Assembly: GCA_037074765.1 (NCBI GenBank)
Contig: JBAMDO010000070.1
Location: forward strand, 175,924 to 239,923
Length of the DNA: 64,000 nt
DNA from: Mansonella perstans
Taxonomy: Eukaryota > Nematoda > Chromadorea > Rhabditida > Onchocercidae
Reading direction: 5' to 3'
A program made the translations under genes and the position numbers. Under the pieces are notes generated by a model, which was given only the letters and a program-made list of their open reading frames with translations, searched no databases and had not been told where the DNA came from. Shown piece by piece: positions 1 through 12,800 of the stretch; the stretch's first letter is position 1, and the number at the start of each line of letters is the position of its first letter.

Positions 1-686
1 ATTCAGCAAAATCTCCTATTAGTCGTAAGGATTGATAGATTCAAGATCTTCGAGATTTCGATATAAAATTTATGCTAGTTGTTATTTTCATTATTCTTTT
101 CCAGTATTAATCAAATTCAAATGGGAATTAAATTTCTAATTACATTTGCTAATTTTAATTGAACAGAAGTAATTTCCATTTCCATTCCCTTAGCATTTGG
201 GAAAAATTAAAAGATTTAATTATTGAGTTATGAATAATAAAAAATACAGTAATAAACAAATTAGAGAATTCTACTGGAAATTATGAAAATTTCGTCAGAT
301 AATTAGGATAATATCATAATTCCAATTGTAAAAATAAAATAATAGAAATAAATTATTCAAATAAAGAATACATATATACCATTGCCACTCTTCAAACATG
401 CCAGTGTGAACATTACCGACCAAAATATTTTCAACATCAACAACATGTCATCAGCGTTTCAGTCAGTTACAATCAACCACAGATTGATATTTCATTATAA
501 TTTCAGTTATAGAAATAAAATAATTAATACAAATTACTCAAATAGAGATTATATATACTGTACAGATACTGTATTTGCATTGTAACAATAATTATTCAAT
601 AACTGCAGTCTGAAACTTTTTCATAAAGCGAACGTCAAAGTGTATTACGTAGATGTTTTTGCTTTGTTTGTTATGCTTTTCCCACG
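1..686. other. AT-rich upstream region, no gene seen
   Basis: No convincing exon or RNA gene is visible. Two weakly similar AT-rich stretches around 325-380 and 505-565 look like an old direct duplication. The right part should contain the promoter of the superoxide dismutase gene that follows. Confidence 0.4.
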
Positions 687-736
687 ATGTTGTTTGCTGT
701 ATTCTTTGGGTACATTTTAGCTCGTTTTTTGTGTTG
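687..736 (+). CDS. Possible alternative first exon of the superoxide dismutase gene (hydrophobic leader)
   Basis: An ATG at 687 opens 16 codons plus two bases, ending at a strong GTAAGT donor at 737. Splicing to the acceptor ending at 856 restores the frame and adds MLFAVFFGYILARFLCCLRD in front of the dismutase start, giving a 175-residue form with a hydrophobic N-terminus that could act as a signal peptide or anchor. The frame agreement has a one-in-three chance of being accidental, and the region may simply be an untranslated outron. Extracellular dismutases are known in filarial worms but usually come from a separate gene. Confidence 0.35.
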
Positions 737-866
737 GTAAGTAATGAGCGGGATCATATCATGTTTTATATAATAGTTTATTTCTTTATAGGTTTAAAAT
801 TTTAAAATAACGATTTTTTTTTCAAATTTATAAAATAATTCTTGAAAAATTTGCAGCTTAAGAGAT

Positions 867-1840
867 ATGAATGCAATAGCTGTATTACGTGGTGATAATG
901 TTAATGGAGTTATTCGTTTCAAACAGGTCCGGTTTAATTTGAATTAATTAGTACAAAATTTCCATGTTTTAATTCTATCGTATGGTACGTCTCAGTAAAG
1001 AAAAATTACATGTACTATAGCAAATTTAGGATGAATTAAAACTCCTCATCACTAATAGTTTTTTTTAATTCAATATATGACTTTATTGATCAGTTAATAA
1101 TTTCTGAAATCAGTCTTTTTAAAGGAGGAAGGCTCACCAACAGTTATTAATGGTGAAATCAAAGGTTTAACTCCTGGTTTGCATGGTTTTCATATTCATC
1201 AATACGGTGACACCACAAATGGCTGCATTTCCGCTGGTCCGCATTTCAATCCTTTTAACAGAACACATGGTGCTCCAGCCGTTAGTTTTATTCTATTTCC
1301 ACAAAGAAAAGGAATCTGTATTTTTTTCTTTCATTAGCTTGATTTTTGAAATAATGCCTAATCCTAAATGGTTCTGAATTTTAGTGTAGAATAAGATGAC
1401 TTGTAATGGAAGCAAATAATTTTAATAGAAATTTGATGATTTTTTCTGCTCTCTTTTATTCGTAATTTATAATTAACTTCCAGGATGAAATAAGACATGT
1501 TGGTGATCTTGGAAATGTTTTAGCCGGACCCGATGGCACTGCTAACATTTATATTTCTGACCAGCATGTGCAGGTGCAGCAAAAGTTTACAACGAGTATC
1601 ATAATATATTCCTCGATATTAAATCAAATTTTGTATTTCTGTCATAGTTATTAAGTTTCCTTGTTTTCGTATTTCCAGTTATCTGGTCCGAATTCGGTAA
1701 TTGGTCGTTCAATTGTTGTGCATGCTGATCAGGACGATCTCGGAAAAGGAGTTGGTGAAAAGATGGATGAAAGTCTTAAAACTGGTAATGCTGGTGCCCG
1801 TGTTGCATGTGGTATTATTGCGCTTAGTGCTGCTTCCTGA
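867..1840 (+). CDS. sod-1: Cu/Zn superoxide dismutase, 4 coding exons
   Basis: Dismutates superoxide to hydrogen peroxide and oxygen. Exons 867-926, 1125-1280, 1484-1573 and 1679-1840 join in phase 0 to give 155 residues, the normal length for the cytosolic eukaryotic enzyme. All metal ligands are present: His43, His45, His60, His68, His77, Asp80 and His117; so are the disulfide cysteines 54 and 146 and the substrate-guiding Arg143. The signatures GFHIHQYGD and [12 protein letters not shown] are intact. The first ATG used here (867) follows a good splice acceptor (ends 856), which could be a spliced-leader acceptor or the end of an upstream intron (see the separate upstream-exon entry). The family is known in filarial worms as an antioxidant enzyme; the similarity is close but the exact orthology is inferred. 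The acceptor of exon 2 is poor (no polypyrimidine right at the AG), so its start could be 1125 or 1128. Confidence 0.95.
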
Positions 1841-3714
1841 ATTGATTTCTCTTTTTTGTGAATCTCCATTCAAAAGAAGCAAATTTTGATGCTGTGGGAT
1901 TTATCAGTCTTTTTACCTTGTGATCCCATTATTTTTATTCCTGTGAAATTTCTTACGAAAAAAATACCCTTATCATTGTAAGAAAGATTTAGCATAGCTT
2001 AAATTTTAGAAGGACTTCTTTTTTCGTTACCAGTTTACCAGTTTCATTTTTTTTTATTACATTGCTAGTTTGTTTCATTGTTTTTTTCATCAGTGTTATT
2101 TTTTATTAGTAAACACAAACATTTTTTATAATATTTGGTAAATACTTTTATAATATCCATGTAAATTATCAAGGAGAGAGTAATTTAAAAACAAAGAAAA
2201 TATCTCCATCACTTTTTTTTTTGTGCAGCTTTGTTGCATGTTTTGAGTTTAAAATTTAAATTCTCATTGATGTCATTGATCATTTATGTAATTCATCCTT
2301 CTACGTCAATGATATCATTATTTAAGATTGCTTTTACTGATCTTGTGCGAATCTTTCGTTTTGTTTTCAAATCACAACTTGTAGACGAAACTTTATGAAT
2401 TTCGTGTATATCAGCAGCAATCGCCTGATGCTGCTGCATTTTGCTGAATTAATTTATAAAAAGGTGGCGTCTAAATAAAATATTTCTACTCAAAATTGAA
2501 AATTCATCATCAATCATGATGCTTGTGTTCAATAGCGAAAATTAATAAAGCATTTCAACTAAGATAATTAATAAATAATTAGTGAAGTTGTTCAATGAAT
2601 TAACTTTTAAGTCAGAAGGGACCACTCACTGTAATTACACAAACTGTTAAATGAATCAGAGTTCGGTTGGTTTGAAACATATGTGATGAAATAGAAAAGA
2701 AAACAACAGTTAATATCCATTAATTAAAAATAAACAAAACCGGTCCACTTCTAATGAATCATTGGATTTCCATTTCAGTTTATTAAAGAGAAAACTGGAT
2801 CAAAACAAACATATGGTTATTACTGATTGAACGTATGTGTAACCCATGTACCCATATTCATATACATAGACATATGTAGAAACATTTGAAAGAATATGTC
2901 ATATTTTAACCACTATAAATGTGAAATATAATCGTTATTGTTACCTTGCCAACGATAATTATAGAGTTCAAATATGCTCAGCTTTATATTTTGCTTAAAT
3001 TTGAATTAATCCTTTATTTTTAATCATTTTGCAAAAATTTTAAAATTTCTTTTTTCGTTAATTTGTATAACAAATTCAAGTCTTCTCTTTTATTATTCAA
3101 TTCCAATTCAAATTAATCCATTCGTATAAATTGATTAGTTTACCGTTTGAAAGGTTAAAAGTTTTCAACAATCATGAGTGACGAAAAAAGAAAAAAAGCA
3201 TTTGACATTCCTGATTTTTGCCCCTGTTCCTAGCACCGTTTGTCATTTGAGCTAATCAAATAAAATGCTTTGGACTTATTTTGTTTTAAATAAGTTATTC
3301 ATGTTGTTAACATTTTCGAGTGAATTTGCAATTAACTGATTTACTCATTCGATGAGTAATTCAAGTGACGAGTATTTAATTGCAGTGTTTAATGAAATGA
3401 TTATGACAAAAAGCATTTAAGAATTTTTCTAACAAAAAAACTTTACAAAACAATTTCTAAAGACTAGAAAAAGCTTGAAATATTTTTATTTGCAGTTTAA
3501 AATATTTACATAAGCAACATATTTTACTAAAAAAGCATTAATTCAATAAAAAAATTTCAAAGCAAAATAAGAAAATAATAAAGTTTGAAGGTTGTATTAT
3601 TTCTTCTCATTTTGCAAATCGGGCTTTTAAATGTTTTTTAAAAAAATTTACATGTTTTCTGTCCTTTCCAGAAAAAAGAAATTTGTTTGGCATTTGATGA
3701 CTGTTATTTCTGTT
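1841..3714. other. Intergenic region, nothing recognised
   Basis: AT-rich non-coding sequence with homopolymer runs. It contains the 3' UTR of the dismutase gene at its left end. No exon with supporting splice sites was found on either strand. Confidence 0.5.
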
Positions 3715-5559
3715 CTTTTTTCCTTAGGTCGCAAATTAATTAATTTTAATTTTCATTTTTGAAATCATTTGCAATGAATTTTATTCTCAGATTTTTATTT
3801 CCAGCAAGGTATTAAATGTTTTTAGCAAAATGAAAGCAAACTTTAAAATTAGTATGAACGGGTGAAAATAAACTAATTAAATAACTTTTTAATCTAAACT
3901 GTTGACTACATAGGTGTGACAGTATGTAGTTTTGCATTTGAATTTAGAGATTAATGGTGAAATTTTAAACATGAGAATCCGAAATTATTTATTTCATCAT
4001 TCCTTTTCCATTTTTAAATTAAGATAATATATGAACCGGAAAATTGCAAAAATAATTGCAGTGCAAATAATTATCATCACGAATTGAATTACAGTAATTA
4101 TTAAACTATTGACATTAATCCATAAGAAAACAAATTGCTCTTATTTAATAATTTTGCTGTTAAAAATTAACGATGCCTTTTAACTAATCATTTTTTCCAG
4201 TTATTTCCATTCTTTTCTACGTTGCTTCTTTTTTCCAATTGGCAAAAATTTAAAAATTTTATCTATTATTAACAAAACAAGAAGCGCGCACAATAGTATG
4301 ATGGTTTGATGATTTGAAGAAAGTTACCATATACTATGCATATTCTTTTGATATGTATACCGTAACTTTGTTTTATTCCTCTTTCCCTTTTTAGCTTTTT
4401 TCCTTATTTTTATTTTTTCGAAAAATTGCAAATATATTGGCAAACTTCTTCAAACAAATGAAAAGTCCTTTACAATTTGTAAACTTATTGTTATTCGTAT
4501 TTGCTATGCAATTTGCATTTTTTGGGTAAATTAAATAAATAACTAACTTACTAATTGAAGTAATTACTATAAACTAGCTAGTCGCAAACAGGTGCTAATT
4601 TTCTTGCCAGGAAAGAAAATTCCAAAAAATAAAAAATTTTACTGTTAACATGGCAAATATTGTCGTTACAGATAAAATGAACAAATGTTTGGGGAAAGAG
4701 CTCGGAACAAGGATTAGAGAATGGATAAGAGGGTTGTGAATGATGGCGTGAAGTGAGTAGGAAGGACAAAAATGAAAACTGAAGTGATTTTTGAATTTCG
4801 TTCCTGAAATAAATTTTCTGACCAGTTCTCAAAAAAAGGAAAAGAAGGAGTATTAGCAGGGAGAAAAGGTAAGGAGTAAAGCAATAAAATTTGATTGTTG
4901 AAATTTTACATAAAAAAATAAATTAAGGAAATATTTCTTTAAAACAGAATAATTCACTTTTATGAAATTATAATATCAATTAAAATGTTTTTTTGCTCAT
5001 TTAATATCATTTGATTCGTTTACTTTAAAATTGTAGAAGACAGAATGGAACTTTAGCAAAAAAATTTTTTTTCGAAACTTTTCAATGTTTCAAAATTTTC
5101 ATTAGTTCTTATGCTCATTTTGTGGCTTTTCATTTCATTTGTTCGAACAATTGAAATGATTTATTTGTATACTTTGTGAGTTTGTTTGTCAATCAGTCAA
5201 CCATGTATCGAAGTGTCACATCAATGTTTCCTAAAAATTCAAATATTTTCTAAGTATTTATCTAAGAGTGAAGTTAGTAGACGGGGAAGGAGGAAGGTAA
5301 GCAAAAGAAGGATTGTTAGAATGGAAAGGAAAATTGATGCCATCAAAGATCTCAGGTATACCACCTCTTGAAACCAGGCAGACAGATATTGGATAATAAG
5401 TTGAACATACAAGCGCAACCTGGCACAGTACATAGAGGTGAAACGAATAAAAAAACTTCCTAGTGCAGTTAAAAACGGGCTCTTCAATAAGCGAGTAGCA
5501 ATTTCAAAATTACACTTGACTGATTGAAACACTCATTGTTGGTGACAAAGGACGAGAAA

Positions 5560-8500
5560 ATGTCAAAGCTTCTACGTAGCGTTTTGCTAATTGCTTCATT
5601 GTTTTTTCCTGAAATTGTTCATTCAGCTGAGGTATGTTTCGCTCTTTCTATTTTGAAAATTTTAATCAGTATAATTAAGTTTTGTCTGATAGCTTGACTG
5701 AATCATTTATTCCAAAAAAGCTTAAATTTTATAATTTTGAAACAAAAAATTTTAAACATCCAAATATTTCCATTTATTTGTGAATAAAATACGAAAAAAA
5801 GAAATAATCAAATTTTTTTCCTAAGAATGATTTTTGCTAACTTTTTCTGTTTGATCTCGTCATGGTTATTGTCTAAAGTTAGGCCAGGCGAATATATTTT
5901 AAAAAGAAAGTCATTGTTATTGTCTAAAGTTATAAAAAGTAAAATTAAACTTTCAGGTGAATCTAGATGATATGCTTAGGTTATAACCAAAGTTTAATTT
6001 GATATCGATTCTTTTCTACATTATAAAAAAGCATGCGAAATTTTAAAGCAGAGATTATCATCGGATGGATAAATATTTGACATCGAAGGCATTTTTAAAT
6101 TTGCTTATTTCTTATTCATATTATTCAGGAAAGGAACTTTAATAAGATGACCAGTGATTAGGTATATCAGATTATATTAATCTATGTAAAGTACAATGGG
6201 AAAACTGTTCGGAAAATATTACAAAGTATTCCAAAAATATATGGAATATGTCCACGATATTAAGAAAATAATGAAATTATTACAAAATATAATTGTTAAT
6301 TAATTTTCATTCTAACAATTCAGATATTCCTAAGGAAGATATAGAAGTTAATTTTAATCATTTATCAATTATATATGAGTTAATTCGTTTTGTGGTACAA
6401 TATTGGTTTTATGGTTTAAAAAGCTTTCCATTGGCAAGTATAAAGCATTACCAATTTTAAAATATTTTAATTTTGATAACTCTTATTTCATTACATCACG
6501 AATTTGTCCTTTCATATTACTTTACCTTAGAAATGACAAGGAAAAGTCGAAAACTTGCATTATGCTTTTAAATTTGAAAAGTCAGCAAATTAAATGAAAT
6601 CCATTCATTCTTTACTGTATTATGTTACTATTATTATAGTTATGATTGTTGTTATGATCACCACCGTGATCATTATTATGATTGCGATTAATATTAAAAA
6701 GATTTTTATGCCGTACAGTCATAATTATTTTTATTCACATATTAACTAGATATTACTAAATAATAATTATCATATATTAGAAATAATGTAAGCCAATTAA
6801 TCTATTTACTTTGTGTTTTACTTACGTCAAAGAAATAGTATTACAAAAACACATTGCTATTTACATTTAAATTTGTGAATAACTAACTCACAACCAGCTT
6901 TATAATCAACGATTTATATAAACTTTTAAAAAATCAATCAATACTACTATTTTTCATCAACATACGTTATAGATATGATGAATTTAGTTCAAGATATTGT
7001 TTACAAACGTAATCATTGATGTTTGCTACATAAATTGGTCATTTTTTCTTTTTATGTATTTGCGTTTAATTTTATTCCACAATTAACAATTAATTTAAAA
7101 GGAAATGTTAGGAATTATTTAATTACTATTACTTTCTACAGACGGCGATTAAATGAATTATGATAAATTAATGAGTTTTAATTACTCGAAAAACATTCAT
7201 GATGTTCTTACTATTTTTGTTGAATATTTCAGAAAATATAGCTTTTCCAAAAACAGGAAAAAGAGGGAGTGAAAAAAAGAAGAGAGATAGAGAGAAAATG
7301 AGCGAATTCATTGAAATGTTTAATTGAAGTCATTGGAAATAGACAATACAGACTGTTACCATATGTAGTTCAACTCTATCTTACTTAGTGCTACTCTTTA
7401 GTTATTGACAAAAATTTCGGCCTTTCTTCTACTACTTTATTCATTCCAATTCACAAACATTCATCATTTCAACTTTTGTTTACTTTATGACATCCTATTA
7501 GTTGAACGATGTCAACCAATTCATCAAACTATCTATCCTTTCTCCAATTTCACTTTTAGCACTCGACGAATATGCTAAAATAACAAAATCCATTTGTAAG
7601 TAATAGAATTCTTTTTTTCTGAGAAAATTAGAAAATGGAGGATAGGAAAAATTTTTAGTCTTTATTCAGTGCCTATTATAGAAAAACAAATTATTTAAAC
7701 TGAAAACATTATTTGAAATTTAAAGTAAAAAGATAAAAGATTTGAAAAGATTGCAAAGTTTTGCTTTAGACCGTATTTTAGAATTAAAACATCCTGATGT
7801 TGAAAATGAACTATAAAAAAGAATTCTAGTTGATCTGAACTTGAATCGTTCTTTATTTTTGTTTTGAAACAAAATCATTCGCCGTTTTTCGGATCATCTG
7901 TTTTATTTCATCTCATTATTTCAGAGAGAATGGGAATATAAATCGGTGAAATATTCAAAAATTTGACTTATTTTTTAATGAAATTTTTCATGCTAAAACA
8001 AATGTTGTGAATTTCCGCAAAAAAAACAAACGAACAAATGTTTCCTTTCATTGGAAAGCACAATGATGAAGTTGTTTGTTTACTATCAGAAGATCATTGA
8101 AAAAAGAAAGTGGATTGAAATGATTAACTGTCGTTGGTTGGTCAGTTGTTGATGGCTGGTATAAACAAATAAAATAAATGAACTGGAAATTTAACTATGA
8201 AACTGTCATCATAAAGCTATGGTTAAATCTGAGATAAACTAAACAAATAATTTGACCAAATATCTCTTATTGCATTGAATAAATTTTTAATTGAATTAAA
8301 TTATTCGATACTGAACATGTAAGAGCATCGTATTTGAATGATAATTGATGTAAAGTTAAGAAAAACAGTTATATTCAATATTTTTCTAAATTAGCCACAA
8401 AATACTTTGTAATTAAATTAAAATGGAAAAAGATTTTTTCAAGCATTTCGGTTATGTCAAAAGAATTCGGGGAAATAATTTATCACAAAAGTGTTGTAGA

Positions 8501-10782
8501 ATGTTTAAGTTATAAGAAATTTGAAATGTTGCAATTTTCAAAAATGTAATTTATGACTTGCATTTTATTCTTTGTTAATAATTTATTAAATTCGGCAAGT
8601 AAATCTAAATGAAGTTTTCGAAAACAGAAAGTGTTAGAAATTTTTGCCGCAATTTTTTCTTAAAAAAAGAAAATGAAATTGAGATATATTGAAATAAAAA
8701 CGTCCCCTTTATTAAAACATATTTCTGCAATGTCATCGATCACTCAAAGTTTTTTCGAAGTTAAAAAATTTTCCCGGAATTTTTTGAAATAATTTGGACA
8801 ATGATTCAATTTTTAGATGCAATTACGTATCCGAGCAAGACGCTGCATATGTATTTCTATTAGTTGTGGCTGTTTTCAACCATCTCGATTGGTCTACCGG
8901 CAACCATCATCATCTTCGTATCGGACATCTATTTATCGGCAACAACCGGAAACAATACCATGCGTTACAAACTGTGTCCAGAATTGTATGCAAAATCAAC
9001 AAAATGCTTGCCAACAATCATGCCAGAACTCATGGTTTGCTTAATAATATTTTTATTAAATTCCAACAAGTTCAGATTTATTCCAGTAACTCTGAATTAG
9101 ATTTGATAATTATTAAATTAAATATATGAAAATATTTTCAAATAGAAAAAAATTCCTCGTATTATTTACAAAAAAAATCGCTTTTTTTAATTTCGTTTTC
9201 CGTCATTTCGTTCATTCTGCTAGAAATGCAGAATAATAATTTTCATAAAATTAATTTCTGCGTTCCACGTACGCTACATATATTTTATTTAAAAGCTTTT
9301 CTTATCATTTGTTTTCCTCTGTCAACCAACGGAGCATTTTAATTTAAGTGGTGCACAATCGACATATCAGCAGCCAAGAGGTTATCCGCCATCATCATCT
9401 TATCAATATGAGCCCCATGAAGTGGCCACAGAACAGCAAAGCGCTAGTAGTACATGCATACATGTTTGCATGCCAAACTGCGAATCGCAATGCATTCAAC
9501 GATCTATCCCCGTACCCCTTATAGCACAGTCAAATAGTCCTATACCTGTGGTACAGAGCCAGGTACGTTCATAATTGTCTTCTTCAATTTTCTCAAGTGA
9601 AATTTAGCACAAATTTTTGTTTTATTTCTAAAATTCAATATAAACACTTTTTTACAGACTCCTTCTTATTATCCATCACAACAGAATGAACCCGCGGTTC
9701 AGCAAAATTCCAATAATGGTAATACAATGTGCATTCGTCTTTGTATGCCATCTTGTGAAAGTCAGTGCACTGAACGAACAAATCCCGCAATCCCGTCATA
9801 TACAGGACGAACCGAACAATCAAATGGTGTTTATTACCCAAAATCAATTTCACCATCATCTCAAAATTTCGCCCAAGTTAATCAAACATCTCATAATAGT
9901 GTTACAGCTACCATTTGCTTACCCATTTGTATGCCATCGTGTCGAACACAATGCACCGAAAATCAGGGACAAAGCAGTACACAAGAATATACAAATAGTG
10001 GTAGCACTCAGGAACCAGCAGAACCTAGCCAAACTGATTTATTACCTCAAGAAATCTCAATTAGCTTACCTCAATCAATTCAACAATCACCGGATTGCAT
10101 GAATTTATGTCATGAAACATGCATGCAGCAGTGTGTTGGGCAAAGTATCACATTTTGCATTTTGTTTCTTCACATTTATGAGAGTAAAATTGGAATTTTT
10201 TTTGCAGAGAATTTAAATTGGAAAAACGATTTTCACGATTGAAATTAAAATTTGACAAAATGAAAAAAATATCATTTAAATAAGGTTACAGTTTAACTAA
10301 ATGAAATGAGCAATGAAGCACTGACTTCTGATCTTACAAACATTGATATCAACATATCCTTTCAATATCTCACTCATTATTACTAAAAGATTTCGTATTA
10401 AATATTACTTTTCTTTTTTTTTGTTTTCTTAGATCAACCAGCCGATCAATGCGGACCATCCTGTTTGTATACGTGTCAGGAAAACTGCGCTCAATCTCCA
10501 CCTAATACCGCTACAACTGGTTCCATTCAGCAACCACAGACAGAATCAGAAATTCATGAAACAGTTGCACCACCTTTGGATGATTCCATGAATTTCCCTC
10601 TCTTCAAAACATTCCTTCTTCGTTCACCACCGTATTATCAACAGTCACAGTTCAATGGACCTCAGGTTGTGAGCTGTCTGTCACGAAGAACTGGGCAATG
10701 CAACTGTCCATCCGGTTATGTAACATGCTTTTCAACAAATCCACATATTCGCCAAAAGCAATGCTGCAGGCGGCGACGATGA
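5560..10782 (+). CDS. Secreted cysteine-rich protein with CX3CX3CX3C repeats, 5 exons, 446 aa
   Basis: Exons 5560-5631, 8817-9034, 9349-9562, 9658-10144 and 10433-10782 join with matching phases at every border. Residues 1-24 form a signal peptide with a leucine-rich core. Cysteine tetrads CX3CX3CX3C start at residues 133, 193, 255, 315 and 337; the first four lie 60-62 residues apart, separated by Gln/Ser/Pro/Asn-rich linkers. An irregular cysteine cluster occupies residues 34-97, and the C-terminus has a different cysteine arrangement ending in QCCRRRR. The junction of exons 2 and 3 creates cysteine 97 and completes a CX3CX3C run, which supports the weak GTTTGC donor. The first intron is 3.2 kb. 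AATAAA at 10945-10950 is a likely poly(A) signal. The pattern recalls nematode Gln-rich cysteine-repeat secreted proteins (ABU/PQN type), but I do not recognise the family. Exon 2 is open in all three forward frames; the cysteine pattern and phase decide. Confidence 0.8.
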
Positions 10783-12632
10783 CCAAATGAAGTAATTCAT
10801 TTACGGCACAATGTTCTTGCTAATTTGAAATTTCTCAGTTCTATTTTCCGTAATTTTTTTGAAACTTTTGAAAATTTCATTTTTTTTAATTTCCGAAAAA
10901 AATTCTTATACTTCTATTGTTTTTGCATGCATTGATGAACGAGTAATAAAAATTTTTCCATCAAATAACTATTGCCTTATTTAAATGAAACATTCTTTCT
11001 TAATTTTTTTTTTCTGTAAAATTTCACATCAAATAAAGAATTCATTCGTTGAAACTTTGCAAACTTTCTAGCATACGAGCAAAAACATATGTGATTTTAT
11101 TGTTACGAAGTTATAGAATGACGTAAGTTTTAAGTTGCGCAAAAACTTTTGCAACGTACACAAATCTTTGGTAAAAATAGCATAGTACTAAATATTATAA
11201 AAAAAATTTGAGTAAATTTTACAGCAAAGGTTAGAGAACAAAAGTGAAAAATATCTGATGTGTAAATGATGAAGTTTACTTCACTTACCGATCAAAATAC
11301 TTTTATTGAAACTTTAGGAAAATATTCATTCGAAAAAAATCAGCGATTCATTCACTAATCAGTTTTTGAATTTCTGAAAACTAATTAAATCGTCATGCTT
11401 AAAGCATAAGCATGTCGTCTTTTCCAATCTGGTATAGCTCATTGTGCAGAAAACTTACTTAAAGACTTATTTCGAATGTGTTCACAACGGAAACAGTCAA
11501 TAGAAAAGTACCAAAAAACTTACAGTGCTTTAAAATTTTCCAAGTCTCAAAAAAGTATTCGTGATACAAAGTCTTTCTATGTTTCATAAATGAAAAATGT
11601 TGCAAAAAGTAAATGGATTGTTTCAAGTAATTATTGTATTTTCTGCAAAATTTTGAGCAAAAAAACCCTCCGTATATAGCAATATCCCTGTCAAATGCTT
11701 CACAGGTATTCTATCGATATCACACCAGTCACGCTATCGAGATCAATTTTATTTTCTGATGCTTCGGATTCGGGTTCTCCACAAAAATTTGGCTTTTCAA
11801 CAAGACAAATTTCCCACAGGCAACAAAATTTTCTACTATACCTTACCTCAACATCGCATCAATTTCTTTTGCTTATCTAAATTTTGAATCTAACTTTTAA
11901 TGAAGCAAGAAAATAGAAGCTGGACAATCTAGGAAATTCAGAACTCCTGATGACAATTAAAACCACTACCATCAAATTCATAAATTACTTCTGTTTCTCG
12001 AAAGCTTGAAACCTGTTCTTCTCTCTTTCAGATTCTCTATCAACTATTGATCTATCATTCGATCTAATTTTCTTCTCGTTTATTTTTAAATCACTGCATA
12101 AAATGATCAGAGATGACGTCAATATCCGCTCAATGTTGCATTTTGTTGCACTCTTTGCAATTATTCACAAATAAAAGTTCGTTCTTTTATAAATTCCGGA
12201 AAGATTCACATCAGAATCCTTCTTCCTACTATAAATGGCAGATTTCACTTCCAAATTTGCTTCATTAACATTTCAATTTGAATTTAAAACCTTTTCTACG
12301 TGTCCGATGATATCATATGTTTTCGCTGGAATCATCAAATTCTAACCAAATTGGTAGCGATTTGTTTCTTACATTTCTCAAGCTATGACTTTTCAGTACG
12401 AGTTTTTCGATTGTAACTTACTCATTATAATTTTCATTGAAAAGTCAATGGCTGTAGAAAAAAGTAAGATTTTTATTAGGGAAATGATCTTTTGAAAGAC
12501 CCCATGTAACTCTTTTTTTCTCTTTTCCTTGCCTTCAACGAAACGCTAAAAAATCAAAAATTCCGAAATATTAAAGAAAATTTTAAAAATTGCAATGTTT
12601 TACATACAACACATTTTAGACTGTCAACACCA
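10783..12632. other. Spacer between cysteine-rich gene and collagen-like remnant
   Basis: No gene is apparent. The stretch is conserved in copy 2 (33970-35880), and from about 11310 onward also in the inverted block at 62070-63588. The right half, about 12000-12600, resembles the upstream region of the intact collagen-like gene (25920-26390) and is probably the old promoter region of the remnant at 12633. Confidence 0.55.
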
Positions 12633-12800
12633 ATGCATCTATTCAATACTTTCCTGTTGATCATCTGCACGTCATCTGCGCTATTGTTGTAATTCAAGTA
12701 TGTTCTCAAATGGAATGCTCTCAGTTCAGAAGTGATAAATTTGAAAGTTACCTATAAATTATCCGACAAGTACAAATTTTATTTTCAAGCCTACCAGGTA
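12633..12800 (+). pseudogene. Small collagen-like gene, 5' remnant
   Basis: The ATG at 12633 starts MHLFNTFLLIICTSSALLL and then meets a stop; the exon is 65 bases long against 54 in the intact member at 26392, so it is frameshifted. A donor at 12698 and an acceptor near 12789 followed by a short stretch resembling the start of the second exon are still recognisable. The Gly-X-Y coding part is missing. It lies at the right end of copy 1 of the duplication. Confidence 0.6.

Larger units (their letters stand above)
3715..12640. repeat. Segmental duplication, copy 1 (partner 29375-35885)
   Basis: The sequence matches 29375-35885 in the same orientation, with long nearly identical stretches around the cysteine-rich gene (offset 23190 at its second exon) and weaker similarity at both ends. 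Compared with copy 2, copy 1 carries about 2.17 kb more between roughly 5300 and 7470, including the signal-peptide exon of the cysteine-rich gene, and about 120 bases more near 4410-4570. The unit consists of the cysteine-rich gene followed about 1.8 kb downstream by a member of the small collagen-like family. The right part (11310-12800) also matches 62070-63588 in inverted orientation. Confidence 0.85.

Noticed and set aside
653..736. Alternative hydrophobic frame from an ATG at 653 before the dismutase
   Set aside because: Spliced at 737/856 it enters the wrong dismutase frame; only the ATG at 687 fits.
7560..7595. A 36-base mini-exon with good splice sites in the first intron of the cysteine-rich gene (also at 30730 in copy 2)
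   Set aside because: Including it puts a TAA in frame after exon 1; exon 1 joins directly to exon 2 in phase.
11695..11880. Open frame with similar relatives in inverted orientation at 62921-63124
   Set aside because: The similarity reflects the duplicated non-coding block; the frame has no signal, domain or splice context and is not preserved in copy 2.
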